A DNA stretch of 64,000 nucleotides from Thalassotalea sp. Sam97 (GCF_041379765.1 NZ_CP166919.1:1-64000); one strand, 5' to 3'. Shown: positions 1 through 8,925, counted from the first letter of the stretch. Notes: generated by a model from the letters alone, not told the origin. Translations and numbers: made by a program.

Positions 1-136
1 ACATACAGCAAAGGGCTACATATCCACGCTAAATGCCGATAAAGCAATGCGTTAGCTACACAAGATGATCAATTTCATCGACACTTCGTTTATACTTCAC
101 CCCATATAAAATAATTGTTTTAACGGCAACTTTATT

Positions 137-1516
137 ATGTCCGATACTATTTCTAGCAATACAGAAACCATTGCTGCACAAGCTACCGCACCAGGTCGTG
201 GTGGTGTTGGTATTATTCGTGTTTCAGGTCCTTTAGCGACCAAAGCAGCGTCACATTTACTTGGTAAAGTACCAACGGTGAGAAAAGCAGAGTACTTGCC
301 TTTTTTCGATCAACAACAGCAGGTCATAGATCAAGGCATTGCGCTATTTTTCCAAGGCCCTAATTCGTTTACTGGTGAGGATGTATTGGAGCTACAAGGT
401 CATGGTGGACCGGTTATTCTTGATATGCTTCTAAACCACATATTGAGTTTAGATGGCATCCGTATGGCACGTCCCGGTGAGTTTTCAGAGCAAGCATTTA
501 TTAATGACAAACTGGATTTAACGCAAGCTGAAGCCATCGCAGATTTAATCAACTCCAGCTCAGAACAAGCCGCAAGAGCAGCTTTACATTCACTACAAGG
601 TGACTTCTCTAAGCTGGTACACCAACTGGTTGACGAAGTTATTCACTTGCGTATGTATGTCGAGGCTGCCATTGATTTCCCTGAAGAAGAAATCGATTTC
701 CTAGCCGATGACAAGGTAGGCGCGGATCTTCAGCAAATCATCAATAAAGTCGCTAGTGTATTAAAACAAGCACAACAAGGCGCCATCATTCGCGAAGGTA
801 TGCGAGTGGTTATTGCTGGCCGGCCAAATGCAGGTAAATCCAGCTTGCTTAATGCCCTCAGTGGCAAAGACTCCGCAATTGTTACCGATATTGAAGGTAC
901 CACTCGCGATGTTCTATCTGAACAGATCCACATCGATGGCATGCCCTTACATATCATTGATACCGCTGGTTTACGTGAATCGCCTGACAGGGTGGAACAA
1001 ATAGGTATTGAGCGCGCTTGGAAAGAAATAGAGCAAGCTGACCGAGTATTATTGATGATCGAGTCGGGTAAAGGTGAAAGTAAAAATCCACAACAGTTTT
1101 GGCCAGAGTTTTTCGAGCGACTGCCAAAGGATTTAGGGCTTACGGTAGTTAAAAATAAAGCCGATATTAGCGGTATGAAAACCGGATCGAGTATCGAACA
1201 CGGTAATGAAACCATTACGTTATCGGCAATGACAGGTGACGGTGTTGATGCGTTAAAAGAGCATTTGAAGCAAATTATGGGCTACCAAGGCTCAACAGAA
1301 GGCAGCTTTATGGCACGCCGTCGACACATCAGTGCCCTTGAAAAAGCTCAGCAGCACTTACAAGTAGGCCAAGACCAGCTACAGTCTTTTGTAGCTGGCG
1401 AGATACTGGCTGAAGAGCTACGCATATGCCAGCAACATCTAAACGAAATCACCGGTGAATTCACCTCGGATGATTTACTCGGTCAAATTTTCTCTTCGTT
1501 TTGTATAGGAAAATAG
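137..1516 (+). CDS. mnmE: tRNA uridine-5-carboxymethylaminomethyl synthesis GTPase MnmE
   Basis: The 459-residue product matches MnmE (TrmE), the GTPase that works with MnmG to place the cmnm5 group on the wobble uridine of certain tRNAs in the cytoplasm. The N-terminal folate-binding part carries the family signature TAPGRGGVGIIRVSG near residue 17. The G domain has a P-loop (GRPNAGKS, residues 228-235) and the DTAGL switch motif (275-279). The last four residues are CIGK, the conserved C-terminus whose Cys is needed for modification. Length agrees with E. coli (454). No clear Shine-Dalgarno sequence precedes the ATG, but the N-terminus aligns well with the family. Its partner mnmG lies about 1.1 kb downstream, beyond mioC and oriC. 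Confidence 0.97.
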   Translation: MSDTISSNTETIAAQATAPGRGGVGIIRVSGPLATKAASHLLGKVPTVRKAEYLPFFDQQQQVIDQGIALFFQGPNSFTGEDVLELQGHGGPVILDMLLNHILSLDGIRMARPGEFSEQAFINDKLDLTQAEAIADLINSSSEQAARAALHSLQGDFSKLVHQLVDEVIHLRMYVEAAIDFPEEEIDFLADDKVGADLQQIINKVASVLKQAQQGAIIREGMRVVIAGRPNAGKSSLLNALSGKDSAIVTDIEGTTRDVLSEQIHIDGMPLHIIDTAGLRESPDRVEQIGIERAWKEIEQADRVLLMIESGKGESKNPQQFWPEFFERLPKDLGLTVVKNKADISGMKTGSSIEHGNETITLSAMTGDGVDALKEHLKQIMGYQGSTEGSFMARRRHISALEKAQQHLQVGQDQLQSFVAGEILAEELRICQQHLNEITGEFTSDDLLGQIFSSFCIGK

Positions 1517-1548
1517 CCGAATTAAATTTAACGACAGTGCTTTATAAA

Positions 1549-1579
1549 GGTAACATCATCACATACAGGTGATGTTACC
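1549..1579. other. strong hairpin between mnmE and mioC
   Basis: GGTAACATCA (1549-1558) and TGATGTTACC (1570-1579) are perfect complements. Two further inner pairs, one of them G-T, close a 7-nt loop. It starts 33 nt after the mnmE stop. No T-tract follows on the plus strand, so it is not a classical intrinsic terminator; it could protect the mnmE 3' end or act as a Rho-assisted stop. Confidence 0.5.
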
Positions 1580-1755
1580 GATAACAAATAACGACCATAT
1601 TAGCTATGTAAACACAGCCTAATAAGCGTCAATAACGGCGCTGAAAAACAAATTTAACCGTAAAATAAATCAGCAAAATCCCCTACTCGCCTACATACTT
1701 TACCCTGTAACTCACCATCTGTAGGCACGAAATAACCGTAAAATAAGGATAGCAA

Positions 1756-2199
1756 ATGTCATCATTTCAAATCATTGTTGGCTCAATGTTGGGCAATACA
1801 GAGTACGTTGCAGAGGCTGCACAAGCAGCATTAGAAGAGCTCGGTCATCAGACAGTGATGCATTTTCAGCCAGATTTCTCAGCGATCGACAAGCAAGATC
1901 AAATATGGCTATTTTGTACATCAACTCATGGCGCTGGTGATTTTCCAGAAAACATCGAGATCTTTATCCACGATCTAAAACAAAGCGATCACAACTTTAG
2001 CGATCACCCCTTTTTAGTTATCGCAGTCGGTGACAGTAACTACGACACCTTCTGCATGGCTGGAAAGTCTATATATAACATGATGTTAGATAAAGGCGCC
2101 AAATCACTATCAGATACTTTTTGTATTGATATGGTTGAAATAGATGATCCAGAAGCTGCTGCCGATCAGTTTATCCGATCAATAAGTGATCACTTATAA
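1756..2199 (+). CDS. mioC: flavodoxin-like protein MioC
   Basis: The 147-residue single-domain flavodoxin has the same length as E. coli MioC. The FMN phosphate-binding loop is at the N-terminus (GSMLGNTEYVAEA), followed by the STHGAGDFPEN segment typical of MioC/CysJ-type flavodoxins. MioC binds FMN and has been linked to electron supply for biotin synthase. The gene reads directly into oriC, as in E. coli, where mioC transcription passes through the origin. A ribosome binding site, AAGGA, lies just upstream (ATAAGGATAGCA). The gene ends 5 nt before the first DnaA box. Confidence 0.95.
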   Translation: MSSFQIIVGSMLGNTEYVAEAAQAALEELGHQTVMHFQPDFSAIDKQDQIWLFCTSTHGAGDFPENIEIFIHDLKQSDHNFSDHPFLVIAVGDSNYDTFCMAGKSIYNMMLDKGAKSLSDTFCIDMVEIDDPEAAADQFIRSISDHL

Positions 2200-2604
2200 A
2201 TAACTTATACACAATTTACGATCCGAAAATAATCTTCTGTGAATAAATCTGGGGGAAAGGTATTAATTTTCTATTATTATTCAGTGTTCAAAATAAATCA
2301 TGGATCTGCTTGTGGATAAAACAAGGTTTTGATCATAGCTTTCAAGGGACTTGATCAACCCTTGATCACAGCAAGTGATCTTATCTATCGCTATGATTTA
2401 TATGGTTAATTTACCGTTATACACAGAGATCGTTGGATCTAATAAGAGATAATAATAAGATCTTTATATAGATCTTTATATATTATTTAAGATCGAGTGG
2501 AATTTCGATTTTCGATCTTTTTAACATTTTGATCATTTCCCTAACCAACAAATAACGGTACAATTAGCACCCTTTTGATTAAGATGAATTGAGGCATTTA
2601 ATAA
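2200..2604. other. chromosomal replication origin oriC
   Basis: This 405-bp non-coding region between mioC and mnmG is the expected gammaproteobacterial oriC position. Four DnaA boxes are visible: TTATACACA at 2205-2213 (+), TTATTCACA at 2238-2246 (-), consensus TTATCCACA at 2311-2319 (-) and TTATACACA at 2417-2425 (+). Thirteen GATC sites (Dam methylation and SeqA sites in relatives) lie between 2220 and 2534. The stretch 2436-2500 next to mnmG is very AT-rich with GATC-led repeats; its reverse complement resembles the E. coli 13-mers (GATCTCTTATTAG-like). This marks the DNA-unwinding element on the mnmG side, as in E. coli. IHF and Fis sites could not be assigned by eye. Confidence 0.93.
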
Positions 2605-4494
2605 ATGTGGTATCAAGATAACTTCGACGTTATTGTTATTGGTGGTGGTCATGCTGGTACAGAAGCCTGTTTAGCTGCAGCCCGTATGGGATGTAAGACC
2701 CTATTGTTAACACACAATATCGATACCCTAGGTGCTATGTCATGTAACCCTGCCATTGGTGGTATCGGTAAAGGCCATTTAGTAAAAGAAATTGATGCAC
2801 TTGGTGGATTAATGGCAGAAGCGATTGATCACTCAGGGATCCAGTTTCGTACCTTAAATTCATCTAAAGGCCCAGCCGTTCGTGCGACTCGTGCACAAGC
2901 AGATCGTTTGTTGTACAAAGCATACGTGCGTAACTATCTTGAAAACCAAGAAAATTTAACTATTTTCCAACAAGCATGTAGTGATCTTATTTTTGAAGGT
3001 GATCGTGTTGTTGGCGTAAACACCGAAATGGGCTTGAAGTTTAAAGGCCAAAGTATTGTGTTAACGGTTGGTACTTTCCTTGCTGGTCAAATTCATATTG
3101 GTTTAAATAATTATCAAGGCGGTCGCGCAGGCGATCCGGCATCAACGAGTTTAGCGGCTCGCTTACGTGATATGCCATTTAGAATCGATCGCTTAAAAAC
3201 GGGCACACCACCGCGCTTAGATGCGAGAACCCTAGATTTCTCACAAATGCAGGCTCAGCCAGGTGACGCGCCGGTACCGACATTTTCTTTTATGGGTAAA
3301 GCGGCTCATCATCCGCAGCAAATTAATTGCTACATCACTCATACCAACGATAAAACTCACGAGATCATTCGTGCAGGTTTAGATCGTTCACCAATGTACA
3401 CAGGTGTTATTGAGGGTGTTGGCCCACGTTATTGCCCATCGATCGAAGATAAGATCATGCGCTTTAGCGACAAACAATCGCATCAGATCTTTGTTGAACC
3501 AGAAGGGTTAACAACCCATGAAATTTACCCTAATGGTATCTCAACAAGTTTACCGTTTGATGTACAAATGAATTTAGTGCGTTCAATTAAAGGTTTTGAA
3601 AATGCGGTAATCACCCGTCCAGGTTATGCGATTGAATACGATTTCTTCGATCCGCGTGATTTACAACAAACCTTAGAAAGTAAGTTTATTGAAAACTTAT
3701 TCTTTGCGGGTCAAATTAACGGTACCACGGGTTATGAAGAAGCCGGTGCACAAGGCTTAATCGCTGGTTTAAACGCAGCGTGCCGTGCACAGGGTAAAGA
3801 TGGCTGGACACCAGGTCGAGAGCAAGCCTACATGGGCGTATTGATTGATGACTTGTCGACTTTGGGCACCAAAGAACCATATCGTATGTTTACCTCTCGC
3901 GCTGAATACCGCTTGTTGTTACGTGAAGATAACGCTGATATTCGTTTAACTGCGAAAGGCCGAGAACTAGGTTTGATTAGCGATCAACGTTGGGCACGCT
4001 TTAATGAAAAGCTTGAAAATATCGAACTAGAGCGTCAACGCTTGCGTAGTACTTGGATCCATAAAGATCATGTTGCAGTCGATAAGCTTAATCCAATGTT
4101 AAAAACACCATTAGCTCGCGAAACAAACTTGGAAGATTTATTGCGTCGTCCTGAAACACGCTATGAAGATTTGATGTCAATCGCAGAGCTGGGACCGGGC
4201 ATTGACGACAAACAAGCGGCAGAGCAGGTCGAGATCCAAACCAAATACCAAGGTTATATTGATCGTCAATTAGATGAAATTGACAAGAAAAAGCGTCATG
4301 AAAATACGGTAATACCGACCGATTTTGATTATTCGAAAATATCTGGTTTATCAAATGAAGTCGTTGCCAAATTAACAGATGCTAAACCTGAAACCTTAGG
4401 CAAGGCATCGCGTATTTCAGGTATTACTCCTGCGGCAATTTCACTGCTTTTGGTTTACTTGAAAAAACACGGTTTATTGCGCAAAAGCGCTTAA
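2605..4494 (+). CDS. mnmG: tRNA uridine-5-carboxymethylaminomethyl synthesis enzyme MnmG (GidA)
   Basis: The 629-residue protein has the same length as E. coli MnmG. It is the FAD-dependent partner of MnmE in making cmnm5U34 in tRNA. The N-terminal dinucleotide-binding motif is IGGGHAGTEA (about residues 12-21). The family motif AMSCNPAIGGIGKGHLVKEIDALGG follows near residue 45, and the C-terminal helical MnmE- and tRNA-binding domain ends in KKHGLLRKSA. The gene reads away from oriC on the leading strand and is followed by a clear intrinsic terminator. Confidence 0.98.
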   Translation: MWYQDNFDVIVIGGGHAGTEACLAAARMGCKTLLLTHNIDTLGAMSCNPAIGGIGKGHLVKEIDALGGLMAEAIDHSGIQFRTLNSSKGPAVRATRAQADRLLYKAYVRNYLENQENLTIFQQACSDLIFEGDRVVGVNTEMGLKFKGQSIVLTVGTFLAGQIHIGLNNYQGGRAGDPASTSLAARLRDMPFRIDRLKTGTPPRLDARTLDFSQMQAQPGDAPVPTFSFMGKAAHHPQQINCYITHTNDKTHEIIRAGLDRSPMYTGVIEGVGPRYCPSIEDKIMRFSDKQSHQIFVEPEGLTTHEIYPNGISTSLPFDVQMNLVRSIKGFENAVITRPGYAIEYDFFDPRDLQQTLESKFIENLFFAGQINGTTGYEEAGAQGLIAGLNAACRAQGKDGWTPGREQAYMGVLIDDLSTLGTKEPYRMFTSRAEYRLLLREDNADIRLTAKGRELGLISDQRWARFNEKLENIELERQRLRSTWIHKDHVAVDKLNPMLKTPLARETNLEDLLRRPETRYEDLMSIAELGPGIDDKQAAEQVEIQTKYQGYIDRQLDEIDKKKRHENTVIPTDFDYSKISGLSNEVVAKLTDAKPETLGKASRISGITPAAISLLLVYLKKHGLLRKSA

Positions 4495-4511
4495 CCGCGA
4501 CAGACAACATC

Positions 4512-4537
4512 AAGGTCCGCCAAGTGCGGACCTTTTT
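4512..4537 (+). terminator. intrinsic terminator after mnmG
   Basis: A 9-bp stem, AAGGTCCGC (4512-4520) with GCGGACCTT (4526-4534), closes a 5-nt loop and runs into a T-tract ending at 4537. It lies 18 nt after the mnmG stop, so rsmG probably has its own promoter. Confidence 0.9.
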
Positions 4538-4639
4538 ATTAGCTAGCGAAGATTAAATCTTTATTCTGGCAAGCCTTCGAGATAAACTATAGCGCTAGGC
4601 TAATAGTAACCAATTTCTATTCCAATACTGAGGTCCACG

Positions 4640-5269
4640 ATGGATTTAACTGCCAACTTACAAGCCCTACTTAAGCAAACTGATTTAGTGTTATCAGATC
4701 AGCAAATTGCCAAATTAGTTGGCTATGTTGAACTCCTTGATAAGTGGAATAAAGCATACAACTTAACGTCGGTTCGCAATCCACAAGACATGCTGGTTAA
4801 GCATATCCTAGATTCGCTTGTAAATGGTCCGCACTTGCAAGGTGAGCGTTTTATTGATGTTGGTACAGGTCCTGGTTTGCCAGGCATCCCATTAGCGATC
4901 ATGTACCCAGAAAAACAATTTGTTTTGCTAGACAGTTTAGGTAAGCGCGTGACGTTTTTAAAACAAGTGGTGTTTCAACTAAAACTCGACAATGTTACGC
5001 CGGTGCAATCACGAGTAGAACAATATCCTGCTGAACCTGGTTTCGATGGCGTATTATCGCGCGCCTTTGCATCGCTTGAAGATATGCTGAGCTGGTGCAA
5101 ACACTTAGTAGCGGAACATGGCAAATTTTATGCGTTAAAAGGCGTCTATCCTGCCGATGAGCTGGCTAAATTACCAGACGATATCGAGTTGGTAAAATCG
5201 ACTAGCCTGCAAGTACCAGAGCTTGAAGGTGAACGCCATTTAATCGAATTGAAATTGCGTGAAAGTTAA
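4640..5269 (+). CDS. rsmG: 16S rRNA (guanine527-N7)-methyltransferase RsmG (GidB)
   Basis: The 209-residue class I SAM methyltransferase is close to E. coli RsmG (207), which methylates N7 of G527 in 16S rRNA. The SAM-binding motif I is DVGTGPGLPGIPLAI from about residue 73, and the family motifs WNKAYNLTSVR and HILDSL precede it. The location between mnmG and parA is the usual one. It is separated from mnmG by a terminator and from parA by about 100 bp. Confidence 0.97.
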   Translation: MDLTANLQALLKQTDLVLSDQQIAKLVGYVELLDKWNKAYNLTSVRNPQDMLVKHILDSLVNGPHLQGERFIDVGTGPGLPGIPLAIMYPEKQFVLLDSLGKRVTFLKQVVFQLKLDNVTPVQSRVEQYPAEPGFDGVLSRAFASLEDMLSWCKHLVAEHGKFYALKGVYPADELAKLPDDIELVKSTSLQVPELEGERHLIELKLRES

Positions 5270-5305
5270 AAAATAATTCACCACTGACTTAAAAAATTTG
5301 CTAAG

Positions 5306-5345
5306 TTAGTCAAGTTGACAGACTAATTTATAAACAATCGATATT
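5306..5345 (+). promoter_or_regulatory. candidate parAB promoter with a dyad around the -35 box
   Basis: A consensus -35 box TTGACA (5315-5320) sits between the arms of a perfect 6-bp dyad, TTAGTC (5306-5311) and GACTAA (5321-5326). A weak -10 candidate lies at 5338-5345, within TCGATATT. The dyad over the -35 suggests a repressor site, possibly autoregulation by the Par proteins; that is inference. Confidence 0.4.
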
Positions 5346-5369
5346 TTAGATTTATTTAACGGGGAACAC

Positions 5370-6152
5370 GTGGCTAAAACCATTGCAATTGCCAACCAAA
5401 AAGGCGGTGTTGGTAAAACCACCACATCGGTAAACCTTGCTGCATCGCTTGCTGCAACAAAGCGACGCGTATTACTTATTGATTTAGACCCGCAAGGTAA
5501 TGCAACCATGGGCAGTGGCGTCGACAAGTACGAAGTACACGCTACTAGCTACGAGTTGTTGATTGATGAAAAGCCCCTAAACGAGGTAGTCTGTAAAGAT
5601 ACTTCGGGCGGTTACGATTTAGTTGCTGCAAATGCTGATGTAACGGCTGCTGAAATCAAGTTAATGGAAGTATTTGCACGTGAGTTACGTTTACGTCATT
5701 CATTAGAGCCATTTGCTGACCATTACGATTTTATAATTATTGATTGTCCTCCATCACTTAACATGCTGACCGTAAACGCTATGGGTGCGGCAGATTCGGT
5801 ATTGGTGCCAATGCAATGTGAATATTATGCATTGGAAGGCTTAACGGCGTTGATGGATACGATTTCTAAGTTATCATCTGTCGTTAATAAGGATCTTCAC
5901 ATTGAAGGGATCCTGCGCACTATGTATGATCCTCGAAACCGATTAGCCAATGACGTATCTGAGCAGTTAAAACGTCATTTTGGTGACTTGGTTTATCGAA
6001 CTGTGATCCCAAGAAACGTTCGTTTAGCAGAAGCGCCATCTTTTGGTGCACCTGCCATGTATTACGACAAATCAGCATCAGGTGCTAAAGCCTATTTGGC
6101 GCTAGCTGGTGAACTTATCAAACGTCAAGCGCAACCAGCCTCGGTTGCCTAA
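5370..6152 (+). CDS. parA: chromosome partitioning ATPase ParA
   Basis: The 260-residue Soj/ParA-type deviant Walker ATPase drives origin segregation together with ParB. The deviant Walker A motif KGGVGKTT lies at residues 11-18, Walker A' LIDLDPQGN follows near residue 36, and the Walker B IIIDCPP near residue 124. The start is GTG, preceded by GGGGA with 4 nt spacing, and the MAKTIAIANQKGG N-terminus aligns with chromosomal ParA proteins. It lacks an N-terminal HTH, as expected for a chromosomal type Ib-like ParA. parB follows after 28 bp. Confidence 0.96.
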   Translation: MAKTIAIANQKGGVGKTTTSVNLAASLAATKRRVLLIDLDPQGNATMGSGVDKYEVHATSYELLIDEKPLNEVVCKDTSGGYDLVAANADVTAAEIKLMEVFARELRLRHSLEPFADHYDFIIIDCPPSLNMLTVNAMGAADSVLVPMQCEYYALEGLTALMDTISKLSSVVNKDLHIEGILRTMYDPRNRLANDVSEQLKRHFGDLVYRTVIPRNVRLAEAPSFGAPAMYYDKSASGAKAYLALAGELIKRQAQPASVA

Positions 6153-6180
6153 CAAGTATTAGTAAAACGAAAGGATAGCA

Positions 6181-7053
6181 ATGAGCAGCTCAAAGCGTCG
6201 TGGCCTTGGCCGTGGATTAGATGCCCTGTTAACATCAGCTCCAAGAAAACAACCTGAACAAGCAGAGGTTGTTGCTGAGCCAAGCGACTTACAAAAACTG
6301 CCTATTGAATTTCTTCAGCCTGGTAAATATCAGCCACGTAAAGATATGTCACAGCAAGCGCTGGAAGATTTAGCAAATTCAATTAAAGCGCAAGGTATTA
6401 TCCAACCTATCGTGGTTCGTCCTCTTGCCCAAGAGCAATATGAAATTATCGCTGGTGAGCGTCGTTGGCGCGCAGCGCAACTTGCGCAAATGGATACAGT
6501 ACCGGTCATCATTAAAGATGTACCTGATGAATCTGCTGTTGCTATCGCTTTGATTGAAAATATTCAGCGTGAAGATCTTAATGCCATGGAAGAAGCCGTG
6601 GCACTAGAACGCCTATTACAAGAATTTGAACTGACTCATCAAGAAGTTGCCACTGCCGTTGGTAAATCACGTACTACTGTAACCAATTTATTGCGTCTAA
6701 ATAGCCTAAACGATGAAGTAAAAACCTTCCTTGAAAATGGCGACATTGAAATGGGACACGCTCGCGCACTATTGGCGCTTGAGGGTGAGCAGCAAACCAA
6801 TACCGCAAGAACGGTAGCGGCCAAAGATTTAACCGTACGTGAAACAGAAAAACTCATCAAGAAAGTTCTACAGCCTGAAGCTGTAAAGACTCCTACAGAA
6901 AAAGACGCGAATACCCTGAAATTAGAGCAATCATTGGCAGAACGTATCGGCTCGCCAGTGACGATTAAGCATAACAAGAAAGGCAAAGGGCAAATGGTTA
7001 TCTCTTATGCCTCACTTGATGAGCTTGATGGCATACTATCGAAAATTCGATGA
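6181..7053 (+). CDS. parB: chromosome partitioning protein ParB
   Basis: The 290-residue ParB/Spo0J CTPase binds parS sites near the origin and loads condensin. The ParB/Srx CTP-binding domain (about 37-130) contains GERRWRA (92-98) and ENIQRED (126-132). A helix-turn-helix for parS recognition lies at about 151-172, and a C-terminal dimerisation domain ends the protein. The basic N-terminus RRGLGRGLDALL is the typical ParA-stimulating segment. It is cotranscribed with parA. No full 16-bp parS was found in this window. Confidence 0.96.
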   Translation: MSSSKRRGLGRGLDALLTSAPRKQPEQAEVVAEPSDLQKLPIEFLQPGKYQPRKDMSQQALEDLANSIKAQGIIQPIVVRPLAQEQYEIIAGERRWRAAQLAQMDTVPVIIKDVPDESAVAIALIENIQREDLNAMEEAVALERLLQEFELTHQEVATAVGKSRTTVTNLLRLNSLNDEVKTFLENGDIEMGHARALLALEGEQQTNTARTVAAKDLTVRETEKLIKKVLQPEAVKTPTEKDANTLKLEQSLAERIGSPVTIKHNKKGKGQMVISYASLDELDGILSKIR

Positions 7054-7162
7054 ACGGGTAACAAAATTCATTGTTAAATGACAACGGCTATAGCGTCGAC
7101 GACAGGCATTATTATATGTCTAAAATTGTTGCCAAATTGCCGTAATGTGTGGGCCGTAAAAG

Positions 7163-7190
7163 TTGCAAAAAAGCTGTAAATCAGTATACT
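7163..7190 (+). promoter_or_regulatory. candidate sigma-70 promoter of the atp operon
   Basis: TTGCAA (7163-7168) and TATACT (7185-7190) are separated by 16 bp and lie about 75 bp before atpI. A small hairpin (TTGACT 7202-7207 with AGTCAA 7215-7220) falls in the predicted leader. Confidence 0.5.
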
Positions 7191-7266
7191 TGCGCACGCG
7201 TTTGACTAGAAAAAAGTCAACCACAAAAAAATAAGGCTTTATTGCGCAGTTTCTTGGGAGTTTCCG

Positions 7267-7665
7267 GTGACAAATGTATTAACGAAACCGGGTAAAAAAT
7301 ATGCTTACACACAATTGCTTATGCAGTTGTTGGTTACCCTCCTGAGTTCTGTAACAGTTTATTTAAATTGGGGATTTTCTCCTGCTGTATCGGCATTAGT
7401 CGGTGGTGCGGTGAGTATAGTCCCTAATTTTATATTTGCTCTAAAAGCATTTCGCTATGCTGGAGCGCGCCAGGCAAAACAAGTTGTCGATTCGTTTTAC
7501 TCTGGTGTGAAGCTAAAAATGATGGTGACAGCAATTTTATTTGCATTGTCGTTCAAGTTTCTTGAATTACATCAGTTAGCATTTTTTGCGACGTTTTCCT
7601 TGGCTATGGTAGCGCCCTTCGTGACTGCCGTGGTTAATAAAATTTTTAACTTTAACTTACAATAA
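7267..7665 (+). CDS. atpI: ATP synthase protein I (AtpI)
   Basis: The 132-residue membrane protein has about four hydrophobic segments and is the first gene of the atp operon. AtpI proteins assist assembly of the c-ring and possibly Mg2+ supply; they are poorly conserved, and the call rests mainly on position before atpB plus the size and hydrophobic pattern. The start is GTG, with TTGGGAG 6 nt upstream. The next gene follows after 12 bp. Confidence 0.88.
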   Translation: MTNVLTKPGKKYAYTQLLMQLLVTLLSSVTVYLNWGFSPAVSALVGGAVSIVPNFIFALKAFRYAGARQAKQVVDSFYSGVKLKMMVTAILFALSFKFLELHQLAFFATFSLAMVAPFVTAVVNKIFNFNLQ

Positions 7666-7677
7666 CTAGGATAGAAG

Positions 7678-8505
7678 ATGGCTGCAGATACAGGCTCTTA
7701 TATCAAACACCATTTGACCAATGCGCAAATGTGTGTCAACGACGGTGGCATCGCTTTTAACAAAGCATGTGCCGATGCAGGTTTTTGGACTGTGCATGTT
7801 GATACCTTGGGCTGGTCAATTGTTCTTGGTTTGATTTTTCTACTTTCATTTCGCTCAGTAGCGAAAAAAGCAACCACTGGTGTTCCCGGCAAATGGCAAT
7901 GTGCTGTGGAAATGGTCGTTGAATTTGTCGACAAGAGTGTTAAAGAAACATTCCACGGCAAAAACAACCTAATCGCGCCACTTTCCTTAACTATTTTTGT
8001 TTGGGTTCTACTAATGAACGCCATGGACTGGGTACCAGTTGATTGGATCCCTACCATTGCAGGTGCTATTGGCCAATACGGTTTTGGTATGGACCCTCAC
8101 GATGTATACATCAAGTCAGTACCTACCACTGATATGAACATGACGTTCGCGCTATCTATTGGTGTATTCTTCCTAATCATTTACTACTCAATTAAAGTGA
8201 AAGGCGTTGGTGGCTTCATGAAAGAGCTTACTTTACAGCCATTTAACCACTGGGCATTCATCCCTGTGAACTTTATTCTTGAGTCAGTTACCCTTATCGC
8301 GCGTCCAGTGTCATTAGCACTACGTTTGTTCGGTAACTTGTACGCTGGTGAGTTGATCTTCATCTTGATCGCAACCATTGGTTTATTCCAATTACCAGTG
8401 CACTTCTTGTGGGCAGCGTTCCACTTGTTAGTAATTCCTCTTCAAGCGTTCATTTTCATGATGTTAACCATCGTGTATTTGAGCTTAGCGCATGAAGATC
8501 ACTAA
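7678..8505 (+). CDS. atpB: F1Fo ATP synthase subunit a
   Basis: The 275-residue inner-membrane subunit forms the proton half-channels of Fo. The essential arginine is in the conserved segment SLALRLFGNLYAGE (R216, equivalent to E. coli R210). Six or so membrane segments are visible, with the C-terminal helix ending in LAHEDH, as in gammaproteobacteria. A ribosome binding site, AGGA, precedes the ATG. A structured 149-bp spacer separates it from atpE. Confidence 0.98.
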   Translation: MAADTGSYIKHHLTNAQMCVNDGGIAFNKACADAGFWTVHVDTLGWSIVLGLIFLLSFRSVAKKATTGVPGKWQCAVEMVVEFVDKSVKETFHGKNNLIAPLSLTIFVWVLLMNAMDWVPVDWIPTIAGAIGQYGFGMDPHDVYIKSVPTTDMNMTFALSIGVFFLIIYYSIKVKGVGGFMKELTLQPFNHWAFIPVNFILESVTLIARPVSLALRLFGNLYAGELIFILIATIGLFQLPVHFLWAAFHLLVIPLQAFIFMMLTIVYLSLAHEDH

Positions 8506-8507
8506 CT

Positions 8508-8573
8508 CTTCGGGATTGAGTTAGAACATAACCATACGGTTATCACCCGAAGGGTAAAAGAGCACGGATGCTC
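8508..8573 (+). promoter_or_regulatory. structured RNA spacer between atpB and atpE
   Basis: An outer stem CTTCGGG (8508-8514) with CCCGAAG (8546-8552) encloses an inner hairpin ATAACC (8528-8533) with GGTTAT (8538-8543). A third hairpin, GAGCA (8560-8564) with TGCTC (8569-8573), follows. The rest up to atpE is U/A-rich with no competing structure, which resembles the translational enhancer seen before E. coli atpE. The role here (mRNA processing or raised c-subunit synthesis) is inferred. Confidence 0.55.
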
Positions 8574-8654
8574 GGAAAACAAATTTAATTTTTATTAAAT
8601 ACTTTAATTTTAATTTTTTAACTTTAACTAACTATAAAATAACTGGAGATACAC

Positions 8655-8876
8655 ATGTTATATATTGCTGTTGCTCTACTAATCGGCTTAGGTGCACTAG
8701 GTACTGCGATTGGTTTCGGTCTATTAGGTGGCAAATTCCTTGAGTCTGCTGCTCGTCAACCTGAACTAGCTCCACAGCTTCAAGTTAAAATGTTCATCGT
8801 AGCTGGTCTAATCGATGCGATCGCGATGATCGGTGTTGGTATCGGTCTATATCTACTATTCGCTGTTGGTGCATAA
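8655..8876 (+). CDS. atpE: F1Fo ATP synthase subunit c
   Basis: The 73-residue proteolipid forms the rotating c-ring. It is two transmembrane helices joined by a polar loop with RQPE (R34-E37), the F1-contact site. The proton-carrying acid is D54 in GLIDAIAMIGVG, equivalent to D61 of E. coli, so the ring is proton-type; no sodium-binding Gln/Glu pattern is seen. Codon choice is strongly biased, as expected for the most abundant Fo subunit. A ribosome binding site, CTGGAG, precedes the start. Confidence 0.98.
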   Translation: MLYIAVALLIGLGALGTAIGFGLLGGKFLESAARQPELAPQLQVKMFIVAGLIDAIAMIGVGIGLYLLFAVGA

Positions 8877-8925
8877 GACAAACCTTAACCCTTTGCGAAT
8901 TAACTAGATATTAGGAGATACGAAT

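Noticed and set aside
1..136. Possible end of an upstream gene or RNA gene before mnmE
   Set aside because: No frame continues from the left edge with recognisable similarity, and no tRNA-like or other RNA fold was seen.
6834..6850. Possible parS site in parB (TACGTGAAACA)
   Set aside because: Only the right half matches the 16-bp consensus; the left arm differs at most positions. No other parS candidate was found by eye.
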